A stretch of 64,000 nucleotides of DNA from Lentzea californiensis (GTDB taxonomy: Bacteria; Actinomycetota; Actinomycetes; Mycobacteriales; Pseudonocardiaceae). The notes beneath the pieces are model-generated. The model was not told where the DNA came from, searched no databases, and saw only the letters and a list, made by a program, of their open reading frames with translations. Shown one piece after another: positions 8,297 through 17,742 of the stretch. Within the stretch, counting starts at the first letter, position 1, and each line of letters starts with the position of its first letter. The stretch spans positions 62,001 to 126,000 of the forward strand of contig NZ_JANBBE010000014.1 of NCBI RefSeq assembly GCF_024648825.1, written 5' to 3'. The position numbers were made by a program, and so were the translations under genes.

Positions 8297-10582
8297 TCAG
8301 GAGGCTGACGTCACGCGGTACACGTCGTAGACGCCCTCAATGCCGCGCACGGCCTTCAGAACGTGGCCGAGGTGCTTCGGGTCGCCCATCTCGAACGAGA
8401 ACCGGCTGACGGCCACCCTGTCGCGCGACGTCGTCACCGACGCCGACAGGATGTTCACGCGCTCGTCGGCCAGCACCTTCGTGACGTCCGAGAGCAGCCG
8501 GTGCCGATCCAGCGCCTCCACCTGGATGGCGACCAGGAAGACGCTGGAGGACGACGGCGCCCACTCGACGTCAAGGAGCCGTTCCGGCGACTTCAGCAGC
8601 TCCTCGGCGTTCGTGCAGTCGGTGCGGTGCACCGAGACGCCACCGCCCCGCGTGACGAAGCCGAGGATGTCGTCGCCCGGCACCGGGGTGCAACAACGGG
8701 CGAGCTTCACCCACACGTCGCCCGCGTCCTTGACGATCACGCCCGCGTCGCCGGTGGGGCGGCGCCGGGTGACCGTGGACGGGGTGGCGCGATCGGCCAG
8801 TTCCTCCTCGGCGTGGTCGACACCGCCGAGCTGCGCCACGAGCCGTTGCACGACGTGGCGGGCCGAGGTGTGCCCCTCGCCGACCGCCGCGTACAGCGCG
8901 CTCATGTCCGAGTGGTGCAGTTCCTTCGCGAGGGCCTGCATCGAGTCGACGCTGACCAGGCGCTGGATCGGAAGCCCGACACGCCGGACCTCCTTGGTGA
9001 TCGCGTCCTTGCCCTGCTCGATCGCCTCTTCCTTGCGCTCCTTGGCGAACCACTGCTTGATCTTCGCCTTGGCGCGCGGGGACGCCACGAAGCTCAGCCA
9101 GTCACGGGACGGACCCGCACCCTCCGCCTTGGAGGTGAAGATCTCGACGACCTCACCGTTCTCGAGCTTGCGCTCCAGAGCGACGAGACGACCGTTCACA
9201 CGGGCGCCGATGCAGCGGTGACCGACCTCGGTGTGCACCGAGTAGGCGAAGTCGACAGGCGTGGAGCCCGTCGGCAACGTCTCGACGTCACCCTTGGGGG
9301 TGAACACGAAGATCTCGCGCGCGGCGAGGTCCCAGCGCAGCCCCTCCAGGAACTCACCGGGGTCCGCGGCTTCCCGCTGCCAGTCGAGGAGCTGGCGCAT
9401 CCACGCCATCTCGTCGATCTCGACGGACTTGCCGTTGTGCGTGCCCTTGGTCTCCTTGTAGCGCCAGTGCGCCGCGATGCCGTACTCGGCCCGCTGGTGC
9501 ATCTCGGAGGTGCGGATCTGCACCTCGAGAGGCTTGCCGTCGGGACCGATGACGGTCGTGTGCAGCGACTGGTACACGCCGAACCGGGGCTGCGCGATGT
9601 AGTCCTTGAACCGGCCCGGCATGGGCTGCCAGGCGGCGTGCACGACGCCCATCGCGGCGTAGCAGTCGCGCACCTCGTCCACCAGGATCCGGACGCCCAC
9701 GAGGTCGTGGATGTCGTCGAAGTCCCGGCCGCGGACGATCATCTTCTGGTTGATCGAGTAGTAGTGCTTCGGCCTGCCCTCGACCTTCGCGACGATCCGC
9801 GCGCTCTCCAGCTGGCTGTTCAGCTCGGAGACGACGGACCTCAGGTACGTGTCGCGACTAGGTGCGCGCTTCGCGACCAGGCGCACGATCTCGTCGTACT
9901 TCTTGGGCTGCAGGATCGCGAACGCGAGGTCCTCCAGCTCCCACTTGACCGTCGCCATGCCCAGCCGATGGGCGAGCGGCGCGAGCACTTCGAGCGTTTC
10001 ACGGGCCTTGCGGGCCTGCTTCTCCGGCGGCAGGAACCGCATGGTGCGCATGTTGTGCAGCCGGTCGGCGAGCTTGATGACCAGGACCCTCGGGTCCTTC
10101 GCCATCGCGATGACCATCTTGCGAATGGTCTCGGCCTCGGCCGCTGCCCCCAGCTTGACCTTGTCGAGCTTCGTGACCCCGTCGACCAGCCGGGCGACTT
10201 CTTCGCCGAAGTCCTCCTTGAGCTGGTTGAGCGAGTAGTCGGTGTCTTCCACGGTGTCGTGCAGCAGCGCTGCCACCAGCGTCGTGGTGTCCATGCCCAG
10301 CTCGGCGAGGATGGTCGCCACGGCGAGCGGATGCGTGATGTACGGGTCGCCGGACTTGCGGCGCTGCGGGCGGTGCTTCTCCTCGGCAACGTCGTACGCG
10401 TGCTGCAGAAGCGCCAGATCGGCCTTGGGATGTAGGTCACGGTGCACGGCGGCGAGAGGTTCGAGGACCTGCTTCACCGGGGCCGCACGTTGGGCGGTGA
10501 TACGCCGCGCAAGGCGGGCGCGCACACGCCGGGTCGCCGACGGTTGAACAGCCGTCGCAGCGGGTTCGGTGTCTTGACTCAA
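8297..10582 (-). CDS. rel: Bifunctional (p)ppGpp synthetase/hydrolase Rel
   Basis: This full-length RelA/SpoT protein (761 residues) makes and degrades (p)ppGpp. The domains in order are the HD hydrolase (about 75-180, with [12 protein letters not shown] and [12 protein letters not shown]), the synthetase (about 255-370, with YHSINQ-type [17 protein letters not shown] and EVQIRT), TGS (about 405-470), a helical/zinc-finger region with RCCTPVPGD, and a C-terminal ACT domain (about 690-760). Both catalytic halves look intact. The TTG at 10582 is chosen because GAGGAG is seven bases upstream; the GTG at 10588 would leave only one base of spacing. It lies downstream of the XRE-DUF397 pair. Confidence 0.96.
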   Translation of the reverse strand: MSQDTEPAATAVQPSATRRVRARLARRITAQRAAPVKQVLEPLAAVHRDLHPKADLALLQHAYDVAEEKHRPQRRKSGDPYITHPLAVATILAELGMDTTTLVAALLHDTVEDTDYSLNQLKEDFGEEVARLVDGVTKLDKVKLGAAAEAETIRKMVIAMAKDPRVLVIKLADRLHNMRTMRFLPPEKQARKARETLEVLAPLAHRLGMATVKWELEDLAFAILQPKKYDEIVRLVAKRAPSRDTYLRSVVSELNSQLESARIVAKVEGRPKHYYSINQKMIVRGRDFDDIHDLVGVRILVDEVRDCYAAMGVVHAAWQPMPGRFKDYIAQPRFGVYQSLHTTVIGPDGKPLEVQIRTSEMHQRAEYGIAAHWRYKETKGTHNGKSVEIDEMAWMRQLLDWQREAADPGEFLEGLRWDLAAREIFVFTPKGDVETLPTGSTPVDFAYSVHTEVGHRCIGARVNGRLVALERKLENGEVVEIFTSKAEGAGPSRDWLSFVASPRAKAKIKQWFAKERKEEAIEQGKDAITKEVRRVGLPIQRLVSVDSMQALAKELHHSDMSALYAAVGEGHTSARHVVQRLVAQLGGVDHAEEELADRATPSTVTRRRPTGDAGVIVKDAGDVWVKLARCCTPVPGDDILGFVTRGGGVSVHRTDCTNAEELLKSPERLLDVEWAPSSSSVFLVAIQVEALDRHRLLSDVTKVLADERVNILSASVTTSRDRVAVSRFSFEMGDPKHLGHVLKAVRGIEGVYDVYRVTSAS

Positions 10583-10704
10583 CCCCACGCTCCTCGGGTC
10601 TCGCGAGTACCGAGGATAACGCGTTTACGATGCGGAAACGTCCGGTGGCTCGCTGAGCGGCACAGCTCACACGGTGAACGCCGCGCAAACTACCGCTGGG
10701 CCGA

Positions 10705-10881
10705 TCAGGCGACGCTCACCACGAACGCCCGCCAGGCGGAGACGGAGAACGCCAGGACGTCGCCGCCGGCGGCCTTCGAATCACGCACGAGAGCATCCGC
10801 GGTGAGCGACACCTCCACGCAGGCGCTGTCACCTTCAGGACCGCTGTAGGAGCTCTTACGCCAACTCCGCCTGTGGGTCAT
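10705..10881 (-). CDS. DUF397 small protein
   Basis: This 58-residue protein begins MTHRRSWRKSSYSGPEGDS and ends DVLAFSVSAWRAFV, the two hallmarks of DUF397. Such proteins are encoded next to XRE/DUF5753 regulators in most filamentous actinomycetes, with some pairs affecting development or behaving like toxin-antitoxin-type partners. Here it overlaps the 3' end of the regulator gene by 26 bases in another frame. The partner relationship is inferred from the linkage. Confidence 0.88.
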   Translation of the reverse strand: MTHRRSWRKSSYSGPEGDSACVEVSLTADALVRDSKAAGGDVLAFSVSAWRAFVVSVA

Positions 10882-11725
10882 GGGAGTCCTTCCGGAGTCC
10901 GCTGACGTAGCTCGCCAGCAAGCTCCGCGATTGTCCCTCATCCAAGGCAATGGCATCCAACCACTTGAAGAACTCACGGCTGTCCGCAATGGCGGCGCCG
11001 TCATGCGCGAAGACCCTGGCCATGTCGGTCTCGCTGTATGCCAGCGGCACCAGCTTCTCGAAGCTGATGAGCATCCGCGGGGACATTCTGATCGGCCCTG
11101 GACCAGCGGACATCGGCACAATCCGAAGCATGTGCGTGTGGAAGAGCATGCGCAGGTATTGCTCCTCCATGATCCTGTCGTCGCCCACGCGCAGCTGCAG
11201 TGCGAGCTCGTGCACGTAGAAGAAACACTCCGGACGGTTCGGCCTCCTCATGATCGCCTGTCGATCCATCCGCCATCGGAAGCTCTTCTCGACGTCGGCC
11301 GGCATCTTGCGACCAGATTCGAGCAGCGCCCGTGCATATTCGGGGATCTGGATGAGGCCAGGCACCGACAGCACGTCGAAGCTGATGATCTTCTGGGCTT
11401 GGGCTTCCGCCATGGCGAGCGTGCGCAGGTTGTCCGGGACGATGAGGACGTAGGGGTCGAAGGCGTGCTGGTACCGCTCGCGGAACGCCTCGAAGTGGTT
11501 GCTGTCGCGGCCGCACGTCATCAGGTACTGCACGAGGTCGATCTCGCTCGCACGCGCTTTTCCCTTCTCGATGTTGGAGACCTTGCTCGGGTCCCAGCCC
11601 AGTTGTTCGGCGAACGCGTGGCCGGTCAGGCCGGTGAACTTCTCGCGGAGGCGGCGCAGTTCGTCGCCCAGGTCGCGGCTGTAGGCGGTGGAGGTGATCG
11701 CAGTCATTCGTCCGACGGTAGGCAT
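10856..11725 (-). CDS. XRE-family regulator with DUF5753 domain
   Basis: The 289 residues carry an N-terminal helix-turn-helix at about 20-70 (LRRLREKFTGLTGHAFAEQL, WDPSKVSNIEKGKARAS). A long C-terminal DUF5753 domain from about 100 to 280 contains the family pattern VPGLIQIPEYARALL and MRRPNRPECFFYVHELAL. The protein is a cytoplasmic DNA-binding regulator whose ligand is unknown. The ATG at 11725 is well supported by GGAGGAGGGG a few bases upstream. It pairs with the overlapping DUF397 gene. Confidence 0.9.
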   Translation of the reverse strand: MPTVGRMTAITSTAYSRDLGDELRRLREKFTGLTGHAFAEQLGWDPSKVSNIEKGKARASEIDLVQYLMTCGRDSNHFEAFRERYQHAFDPYVLIVPDNLRTLAMAEAQAQKIISFDVLSVPGLIQIPEYARALLESGRKMPADVEKSFRWRMDRQAIMRRPNRPECFFYVHELALQLRVGDDRIMEEQYLRMLFHTHMLRIVPMSAGPGPIRMSPRMLISFEKLVPLAYSETDMARVFAHDGAAIADSREFFKWLDAIALDEGQSRSLLASYVSGLRKDSHDPQAELA

Positions 11726-11773
11726 TGCCCCTCCTCCACGAACCAGCTCGTTCGGATGAAAACGGACACGGCG

Positions 11774-12970
11774 CTAGGCGACGTGGCGGCCGGTGTGGAG
11801 CCTGGTGTTGGTTCTTGGAACGCGGGCGGGGTCGAGCCATGCCGGCGGGATGAAGGTCGGGGTTCCATCGTGGAGCTTCACCTCCCAATCGCTTTGGTGG
11901 ATCAAGGTGTGGTGGTGGCGGCACAGCAGGGCCGCGTTGCCTATCGACGTCTCGCCACCCTCTGACCAGGGTCTGACGTGGTGGGCGTCGCAGTGCTTCG
12001 GCGGGCGGTCGCAGCCGGGGAAGGAGCAGCCCTGGTCTCTGGCCACGAGCAGTCGGCGGATGGACGCGGGGAAGGTTCTTGCCTTGCGGCCTACGTCCAT
12101 CGCTTCGGAGCGGCCTCCCAGGACCACCGGGATCACGCCCGCGTTGCAGGCGAGGCGGCGGACCAGGGTGGCGGGGACGCGGACCCGGTTGTCGAGCACC
12201 GCCAAGCCCGTCCGGCTCACCAGGGCGTCGTACGACATCGTCAGCATGAGGCTGACCAGCTCGCCGCCGTGTTCGGGGAGGCGGTCTGCGCGCAGCACCA
12301 GGTCGAGCAGGTCGGCGAAGGCGTCGCCCTCGCGTTCGGCACGCGAGCGGGCGTCAGGGCCTTCTTCCGGGGTGGTGGGGCGGGGTTTGGCCAGCGGGTC
12401 GATCAGCGCCTCGAGCTTCGCGCCGGCGATTTTGTCGAGCCTCGCCGACACCTCCAGCTGATCGCCCCTCCACGCCATGCGCAGCCTGTTGGCCGGCGGC
12501 TCCGCCGCCACAGGTTCGCCCGGCGCGGCGTCGCGCTGGAAGAGCCGGTAGGCCAGCTCCCTGCCGAACGCACGCACCGCGCTGGGCTCGTGCGCCAGCG
12601 CGAACTCGACCACGGACCGTTCGGCCTCGGGCGGCAACTCCTTCATCACCTCGGCCACAGCCGAGATGTGGTCGCCGGAGAGCGCACCCTCCGCCATCGC
12701 GACGGCGGTGACCGGCAACTCCACCAGCGAGCCGGACAGGAGCTCGGCGCGGGCGACCCACTGACGCGCGGTCCTCAGGTCCCACCGCACGGCATGACGC
12801 AGCACGTGCGCCACATTCCTGTACCCCAGCTCGACGGCGGCTCCGCGGCGGGACAATTCAGCGATCTTCCGCATCATCCGATTCTCCAGAACGCGAATTT
12901 CCGCCACGTCTCCGACGACTGCGGCAAGCAGCTCGTCGGTGGGAAGAAGGCGGAGTTCCGGTTCGCTCAT
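11774..12970 (-). CDS. 13E12-type DUF222 / HNH endonuclease-domain protein
   Basis: This 398-residue protein has an N-terminal DUF222 region (about 20-290) and a C-terminal HNH nuclease domain: CSFPGCDRPPKHCDAHHV, then GNAALLCRHHHTLIH. The zinc-binding cysteines and the HH/H catalytic residues are present. Members of the 13E12 repeat family occur in several copies per actinomycete genome and their role is unresolved. Some mycobacterial copies are SOS-induced, but no convincing SOS box is seen here. The gene stands alone, separated by a 225-base intergenic stretch from the next gene. Confidence 0.88.
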   Translation of the reverse strand: MSEPELRLLPTDELLAAVVGDVAEIRVLENRMMRKIAELSRRGAAVELGYRNVAHVLRHAVRWDLRTARQWVARAELLSGSLVELPVTAVAMAEGALSGDHISAVAEVMKELPPEAERSVVEFALAHEPSAVRAFGRELAYRLFQRDAAPGEPVAAEPPANRLRMAWRGDQLEVSARLDKIAGAKLEALIDPLAKPRPTTPEEGPDARSRAEREGDAFADLLDLVLRADRLPEHGGELVSLMLTMSYDALVSRTGLAVLDNRVRVPATLVRRLACNAGVIPVVLGGRSEAMDVGRKARTFPASIRRLLVARDQGCSFPGCDRPPKHCDAHHVRPWSEGGETSIGNAALLCRHHHTLIHQSDWEVKLHDGTPTFIPPAWLDPARVPRTNTRLHTGRHVA

Positions 12971-13195
12971 GCGTTCGACCGTACCGCAAGATCAGAGCAT
13001 AAACGCACGTCAGGGCTCACACGTTCGAGTGAACAGCCTGGACAAATGGCCATAGGCGCCGTTAGTGCGCATCTCTCTAGATGCAACGCATTCACCTAAA
13101 ACCCGCGCACGGAACAAAATGCGAAAAGCACACAAGAACCGCGCACGAGCGACCGTGCCTCAACGACTAAGCCGTACGCCTGAGAGGATCGGACT
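12971..13195. other. Intergenic stretch without a recognisable gene
   Basis: These 225 bases separate two divergent genes. Positions 13095-13140 are distinctly A-rich for this genome (AACAAAATGCGAAAAGC). No ORF with coding bias, RNA gene or SOS box is visible. It presumably holds the promoters of both neighbours. Confidence 0.5.
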
Positions 13196-13471
13196 GTGAG
13201 TACTCTGATCTGGTGCGCCGCCATGACGTTCGTGTGGCTCGGCACGATGGCGTACCTCGCCCTCGACGACCCCGGCTACATCGATCCGCGGTCGGTCATC
13301 GGCTCGTCGGTCGGCTGGGTGGTCGCGACCACCCTGAGCTGGCTGGTGCTGCGCCGCGCGAAGGCGCCGAAGCTGTGGGAGATCGCGGTCGTGACGGCCC
13401 CGGCGTCGCTGGTGACGCTGGTCTTCGTCAGCATCGGTGCCGCCTTCGTGGCGCCCCCGCCGATCGCCTGA
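13196..13471 (+). CDS. Small three-helix membrane protein 1 of a tandem set
   Basis: This 91-residue protein is nearly all hydrophobic: helix 1 at about 2-22, helix 2 at 35-53, a basic loop (RRAKAPKLW) and helix 3 at 62-86. I recognise no named family. The GTG has AGAGG eight bases upstream. It shares the plan short N-terminus, W-containing first helix, basic loop ending in Lys-x-x-Trp, and a long last helix with the two following genes, so it is probably a diverged tandem duplicate. Its function is unknown. Confidence 0.72.
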   Translation: MSTLIWCAAMTFVWLGTMAYLALDDPGYIDPRSVIGSSVGWVVATTLSWLVLRRAKAPKLWEIAVVTAPASLVTLVFVSIGAAFVAPPPIA

Positions 13472-13522
13472 CGTGTGGCATGATCGTCCACTCGACGTGA
13501 ACGAGGTCTGGGGGGACCGCTC

Positions 13523-13858
13523 ATGTTTCCTGCTTCGCCACCACCGTCCGTGCGGCGCGGCACGCCGTTCCTGCACTGCGTGGCGGGTGCCGCGGTCTGG
13601 TACGTCGCCAGCATCACGGTCCAGGTCATCGTCGCGCACAGGACCGGTTACGGCGCGGGCGGGCTGAGGGGCGTGCTCGTCAGCGGTGGGATCATCTGGC
13701 TGCTCACGGCGTTGGTCACGTGGCTGATCGCGCTGAAGGTCAGGATCAAGCCGTGGGTGCTAATCATCCTGACGCTGCCGCTCTACCTGGTGCTGTCGTT
13801 CCTCGTCGCGATGCTCTTCGTAGTCGTGGCCGTCGTGTTCCATCTTTTGGTCCGCTGA
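13523..13858 (+). CDS. Small three-helix membrane protein 2 of a tandem set
   Basis: This 111-residue protein has three transmembrane helices (about 18-38, 49-70 and 78-108), with a basic KVRIKPW loop between the last two. The start of its first helix, FLHCVAGAAVWYVAS, clearly resembles WHCLAFAGIWYAAI in the next gene. GGGGGA precedes the ATG by a normal distance. It is separated from the first gene of the set by 51 bases. Nothing indicates an enzymatic function. Confidence 0.74.
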   Translation: MFPASPPPSVRRGTPFLHCVAGAAVWYVASITVQVIVAHRTGYGAGGLRGVLVSGGIIWLLTALVTWLIALKVRIKPWVLIILTLPLYLVLSFLVAMLFVVVAVVFHLLVR

Positions 13859-13870
13859 GAGACTGGGCGT

Positions 13871-14152
13871 GTGCACTCACACCGGCCGATCTGGCACTGC
13901 CTGGCGTTCGCGGGCATCTGGTACGCCGCGATCGTCCTGCTCAACCTCGTCACGAATGGCAGCGACGAGGGCGCTCGCGCGGCCATGCTCGGGGTGGTGC
14001 CGTGGCTCGGTGCCTCGGCCGCCCTGACGCGGGTCGGGCACGGTGACATGAAGGCCTGGCGGCTGATCCTGCTGGGCCTGCCGATCTTCTACTTCCTGTG
14101 GGCCATCACCGTCGTGGTCGCCTACCGGTTCGTCGTGCCGGTCTCGGGCTGA
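13871..14152 (+). CDS. Small three-helix membrane protein 3 of a tandem set
   Basis: This 93-residue protein has a first helix WHCLAFAGIWYAAIVLLN, a second near 38-54, then a GHGDMKAW loop and a last helix (LILLGLPIFYFLWAITVVV). It lies 12 bases after gene 2 and is followed by a terminator-like hairpin, so the three form one unit. Similarity to gene 2 is strongest in helix 1 and around the Lys-x-Trp loop. Its function is unknown. Confidence 0.74.
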   Translation: MHSHRPIWHCLAFAGIWYAAIVLLNLVTNGSDEGARAAMLGVVPWLGASAALTRVGHGDMKAWRLILLGLPIFYFLWAITVVVAYRFVVPVSG

Positions 14153-14166
14153 CCGGGCACGAAAAA

Positions 14167-14194
14167 GGGGGACGAGGCATCCGCCCTGTCCCCC
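14167..14194. terminator. Hairpin between converging genes
   Basis: GGGGGAC and GTCCCCC form a 7-bp stem with a 14-base loop. It lies just after the tandem membrane genes and just before the apt stop. Confidence 0.6.
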
Positions 14195-14212
14195 TCCACG
14201 CGCAGAACACGG

Positions 14213-14731
14213 TCACACGGTCATCAGTGCCTGCACGTCACGGCCCGCGAGGCGCGAACGGCCGCCGAGAGCCTGGATCTCCAGCACCACCGACACACCG
14301 GTGACGATGCCGCCGGCCCGTTCGACGAGCGTGCACGCGGCTTCGGCGGTGCCTCCCGTGGCGAGCACGTCGTCCACCACGACCACGCGCTGGCCCGGCT
14401 GGATGGCGTCCGCGGGCAGTTCCAGCGAGGCCTCGCCGTACTCGAGCGCGTACGACACCGAGTCCGCGACGACCGGGAGCTTGCCCGGCTTGCGCAGCGG
14501 CACGACGCCGTAGCGCCAGCCGTACCCCAGGGCAGCACCCAGGAGGAAGCCGCGCGACTCGATGGCGGCGATCACCTGGGTGCTGTCGTCGATCTTGTCC
14601 TGAAGAGCGTCGACCACGGCGCGCAGGGCGTCGGGGTCGGTGAGAACCGGCGTGAAGTCCCGGAAGACGACCCCCGGCTGGGGGAAGTCCGGGACTTCAC
14701 GCATCAGTCCCAGAGCACGATCCAGTTTCAA
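14213..14731 (-). CDS. apt: Adenine phosphoribosyltransferase
   Basis: The 172-residue enzyme salvages adenine to AMP using PRPP. Diagnostic motifs are VPDFPQPGVVFRDFTPVL near residue 15, AAIESRGFLLGAALGY near 62, YALEYGEASLEL and the PRPP loop VVVVDDVLATGGTAEA near 125. The TTG start at 14731 restores the usual N-terminal helix and overlaps the secF stop as TTGA; an internal ATG nine codons later would truncate it. The order secD-secF-apt-(rel) is common in actinobacteria, and here rel lies on the same strand a few kilobases further on. Confidence 0.93.
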   Translation of the reverse strand: MKLDRALGLMREVPDFPQPGVVFRDFTPVLTDPDALRAVVDALQDKIDDSTQVIAAIESRGFLLGAALGYGWRYGVVPLRKPGKLPVVADSVSYALEYGEASLELPADAIQPGQRVVVVDDVLATGGTAEAACTLVERAGGIVTGVSVVLEIQALGGRSRLAGRDVQALMTV

Positions 14732-15882
14732 CGCTGACGCTTCCCGGTCGGACGACGGCGGGCGTCGCCTGCCTTGGCGGTGCGGTGGGGCACCGACGCG
14801 GCGGCGGCGTACGCCTCTTCCTTGCGCAGGTCGGCGGACAGAGCCTCGTCGTCCACCGACTCGATGCCCTCGGCGGCCTGCGGGCCCGTGGCCTTGGCGC
14901 GGCGGGCGGCCACGCGGCGGGCCTGCGCGATGTACTTCGGGTCGCGCATCTTCAGGTCCACCAGCACCGGGGTGGCGAGGAAGATCGAGGACAGGGCGCC
15001 GATGAACATGCCGACGAGCTGCACGAGCGCCAGGTCCTGCAGGGTGCCGACGCCCAGGATGCCGACGCCGACGACCAGCAGGCCGATGACCGGGAGCAAC
15101 GCGATCAGCGACGTGTTGATCGAGCGCATCAGGGTCTGGTTCAGCGCCAGGTTCGCCGCCTCGGCGTACGTGCGGCGGGTCAGGCCCAGCAGGCCTCGGG
15201 TGTTCTCCTTGACCTTGTCGAACACGACGACCGTGTCGTACAGGGAGAAGCCGAGGATCGTGAGCAGACCGATCACCGTCGCCGGCGTCACCTCGAAGCC
15301 GATGAGCGAGTACACGCCCGCGGTGATGATGACGTCGTGGAACACGGCGACGAGCGCGCCGACGGCCATCTGCCACTCGAAGTAGAACACCAGGAAGATG
15401 GTCACCGCGACGAAGAACCAGAACAGGGCCCAGAGGGCCTTGCCGCTGATCTCACCGCCCCAGGAGGCAGAGACGGCGCTGTCGGAGATCGCGCCCGCAC
15501 CGCCCTGCGGCTGGGTGTCCTGCGCCAGCGCCGCCTTGAGGGTCGCGACCTCCGCGATGCTCAGGGCGGGCGACTTGAGCTGGATCGACGCGCTGGCACC
15601 GGAACCGACGGACTGCACGGCGTTCGGCTTCTTGCCGGGCAGGGCCTTCGCGTAGGCGTCCTCGACGGCGGACGTCGGAATGGCCTGACCGCTGGCCGAC
15701 ACCGACGGCATCGAGATCTTCGTGCCGCCCTTGAAGTCGATGCCGAAGTTGAAGCCGTTGAACACCATCGAGCCGATGCAGACCAGCAGGATGATGGCGG
15801 AGGTGATGTACCAGCGGGTGCGCTTGCCGACGATGTCGAATGCGCCGTTGCCCACGTAGAGGCGCGAGAACACGCTGCTCAC
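14728..15882 (-). CDS. secF: Protein translocase subunit SecF
   Basis: This 384-residue membrane protein of the SecDF complex uses the proton-motive force to help pull secreted proteins out of SecYEG. It has transmembrane 1 at about 24-42, the family loop FGIDFKGGTKI, an external domain, and five further helices with GLLTILGFSLYDTVVVFDKVKEN and NQTLMRSINTSL. A charged cytoplasmic tail of about 70 residues ends RRRPTGKRQR. The GTG start is one base after the secD stop. Confidence 0.96.
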   Translation of the reverse strand: MSSVFSRLYVGNGAFDIVGKRTRWYITSAIILLVCIGSMVFNGFNFGIDFKGGTKISMPSVSASGQAIPTSAVEDAYAKALPGKKPNAVQSVGSGASASIQLKSPALSIAEVATLKAALAQDTQPQGGAGAISDSAVSASWGGEISGKALWALFWFFVAVTIFLVFYFEWQMAVGALVAVFHDVIITAGVYSLIGFEVTPATVIGLLTILGFSLYDTVVVFDKVKENTRGLLGLTRRTYAEAANLALNQTLMRSINTSLIALLPVIGLLVVGVGILGVGTLQDLALVQLVGMFIGALSSIFLATPVLVDLKMRDPKYIAQARRVAARRAKATGPQAAEGIESVDDEALSADLRKEEAYAAAASVPHRTAKAGDARRRPTGKRQR

Positions 15883-15883
15883 G

Positions 15884-17668
15884 TCAGGCCTCCTTCACGG
15901 CGGTGGTCTTGCCGGTCGTGGTCGCCCGGTGCGCGGCGCCCTCGCGGGCGGCACCACCCAGACCCGACAGGCTCGAGTTGGTCAGGAACTTGGACTTCGA
16001 CGCGATCGCGACCAGCGGGTGCGTCACGAGGAACACGACGACGAGGTCGAGGACGGTCGACATGCCCAGGGTGAACGCGAAGCCCTTCACCTGGCCGACC
16101 GCGATGACGTACAGCACGGCGGCGGCGATGAAGCTGACCGCGTCGGCGGAGAGGATCGTGCGGCGGGAACGGACCCATGCGCGCGGCACGGCCGAACGGA
16201 ACGTACGGCCCTCACGCACCTCGTCCTTCAATCGTTCGAAGAAGACGATGAACGAGTCGGCCGTGATACCGATGGCGACGATGAAGCCCGCGATGCCGGC
16301 GAGGTCGAGCGTGAAGCCGATGAGGCGGCCGAGCAGGACCAGCACGGCGTAGATGACGACCGCGGACAGGACCAGCGACAGGATCGTCAGGACGCCGAGC
16401 AGGCGGTAGTAGAACATGCAGTAGACGAAGACCAGCGCGAGACCGATGCCGCCGGCGATGAGACCCGCCTTGAGCGACTGCAGGCCGAGCGTCGGGGAGA
16501 CCGTCTGCGCCTCGGACGCGTCGAAGGACAGCGGCAGCGCGCCGTACTTCAGCGTGTTCGCGAGGTTCTGGGCCTCCTTCAGCGTGAACTTGCCGCTGAT
16601 CTCGGTCGAACCACCCGCGATGGCCGCCTGGATGGTCGGCGCGGACATGACCTCGCCGTCGAGCACGACCGCGACGGCCTGCTGGACGTTGGCCGCGGTG
16701 AACGCGCCCCACTTCGTGCCGCCCTCGGACTTGAAGTCGAGGTTGACGACGTAGCCGGTGCCGTTCGGGTTGTTGTTCGCGGCGGCGTTGCTGATGTCCT
16801 CACCGGTGAGGCGGGAGTAGTTCGTGTAGTCGTCGGCCTTGGTCTGGGTGTCCTCCTTGGGAGGGTTGACCGGGGCCAGCGTGTACTTGAACTCGCCCTT
16901 CTCGTCACAGGTGACGAGAGGCTTGTCGAGGTCGTCGTTGCCTCGCAGCGGGTCGGCCTTCGTGCAGTCGAGCAGGAGCGCGGCCTGCTGCAGGACCTGC
17001 GGGTCCGTGGACTGGCGCAGCGCCTTCGCCTCCTGGATCTCCTTCGCGACCCTCGGGTCGACGTTGGAGGGGGCGGACGGCGTGCTCGGCGCGGTGCTCG
17101 ACGGCGCGGTGCTGCTCGACGGCGGGGCGCTGGAGGGCTGCGCGGCCAGGTTCGGCGCGGGACGGCCCTGCGGGGCACCACTCGACGGCGGCGGGCTGCC
17201 GGCGCTCTGGCTCGGCGGCGTCGACGGAGGCGTGCTCGCGTCACCGGACGGCGGAGTGCTCGCCTGGGTCTGCGGCACGGCGCCTGCCGGGACCGGCTGG
17301 CCGATGACCTTGCGGAACGCGAGGCGAGCGGTCTGGCCGAGGCCCTTCGCGCCTTCGCTGTCCGCGCCCGGGACCGTGATCACCAGGTTGTTGCCGTCTC
17401 GCACGACCTCGGCACCGGAGACGCCGAGACCGTTCACGCGGACCTCGATGAGGTCACGCGCCCGGTTGAGCGCTTCCTCGCTCGGCTGTGCGCCGTCTTC
17501 CTGACGAGCCGTCAGGGTGACGAGCGTGCCGCCCTGGAGGTCGATTCCGAGCTTGGGTTTGGCCGAACCGTTCCCGGTCAAGAACACCAGGGCGTAGAGC
17601 GCGACCACGATGAGGACAAAACTCGCCAGATATTTCGCAGGGCGAATTTGCCCGGCCGGAGGTGCCAC
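15884..17668 (-). CDS. secD: Protein translocase subunit SecD
   Basis: This 594-residue protein has a first transmembrane helix near 12-32, the conserved KPKLGIDLQGGTLVTL motif, a large extracytoplasmic domain, and five C-terminal helices with AGFIVAIGITADSFIVFFERLKDEVREG and GMSTVLDLVVVFLVTHPLV. A low-complexity Pro/Ser-rich insertion of about 70 residues at roughly 130-200 enlarges the external domain, as in other actinobacteria. It partners with SecF encoded immediately downstream. A 13-bp inverted repeat separates it from yajC. Confidence 0.96.
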   Translation of the reverse strand: MAPPAGQIRPAKYLASFVLIVVALYALVFLTGNGSAKPKLGIDLQGGTLVTLTARQEDGAQPSEEALNRARDLIEVRVNGLGVSGAEVVRDGNNLVITVPGADSEGAKGLGQTARLAFRKVIGQPVPAGAVPQTQASTPPSGDASTPPSTPPSQSAGSPPPSSGAPQGRPAPNLAAQPSSAPPSSSTAPSSTAPSTPSAPSNVDPRVAKEIQEAKALRQSTDPQVLQQAALLLDCTKADPLRGNDDLDKPLVTCDEKGEFKYTLAPVNPPKEDTQTKADDYTNYSRLTGEDISNAAANNNPNGTGYVVNLDFKSEGGTKWGAFTAANVQQAVAVVLDGEVMSAPTIQAAIAGGSTEISGKFTLKEAQNLANTLKYGALPLSFDASEAQTVSPTLGLQSLKAGLIAGGIGLALVFVYCMFYYRLLGVLTILSLVLSAVVIYAVLVLLGRLIGFTLDLAGIAGFIVAIGITADSFIVFFERLKDEVREGRTFRSAVPRAWVRSRRTILSADAVSFIAAAVLYVIAVGQVKGFAFTLGMSTVLDLVVVFLVTHPLVAIASKSKFLTNSSLSGLGGAAREGAAHRATTTGKTTAVKEA

Positions 17669-17742
17669 GATCCGTCCGTCTCCTAGTAGCTATGGTTTCC
17701 GAGCGCGCAGCGTAACGCGCGCCGCGTGAGCTGCGCGTCACT

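Noticed and set aside
11774-12970. HNH protein considered as a mobile intron/IS-encoded nuclease
   Set aside because: DUF222-HNH architecture is the chromosomal 13E12 family; no terminal repeats, target duplication or transposase nearby.
12990-13045. SOS-like sequence before the 13E12 HNH gene (ACGTTCGAGTGAAC)
   Set aside because: It lacks the TCGAAC-N4-GTTCGA symmetry, although some family members are SOS-induced elsewhere.
14641-14716. Repeated GAAGTCC/GGGACTTC words suggesting a regulatory hairpin
   Set aside because: They fall within well-conserved apt codons (PDFPQPG and FRDFTPV), so coding constraint explains them.
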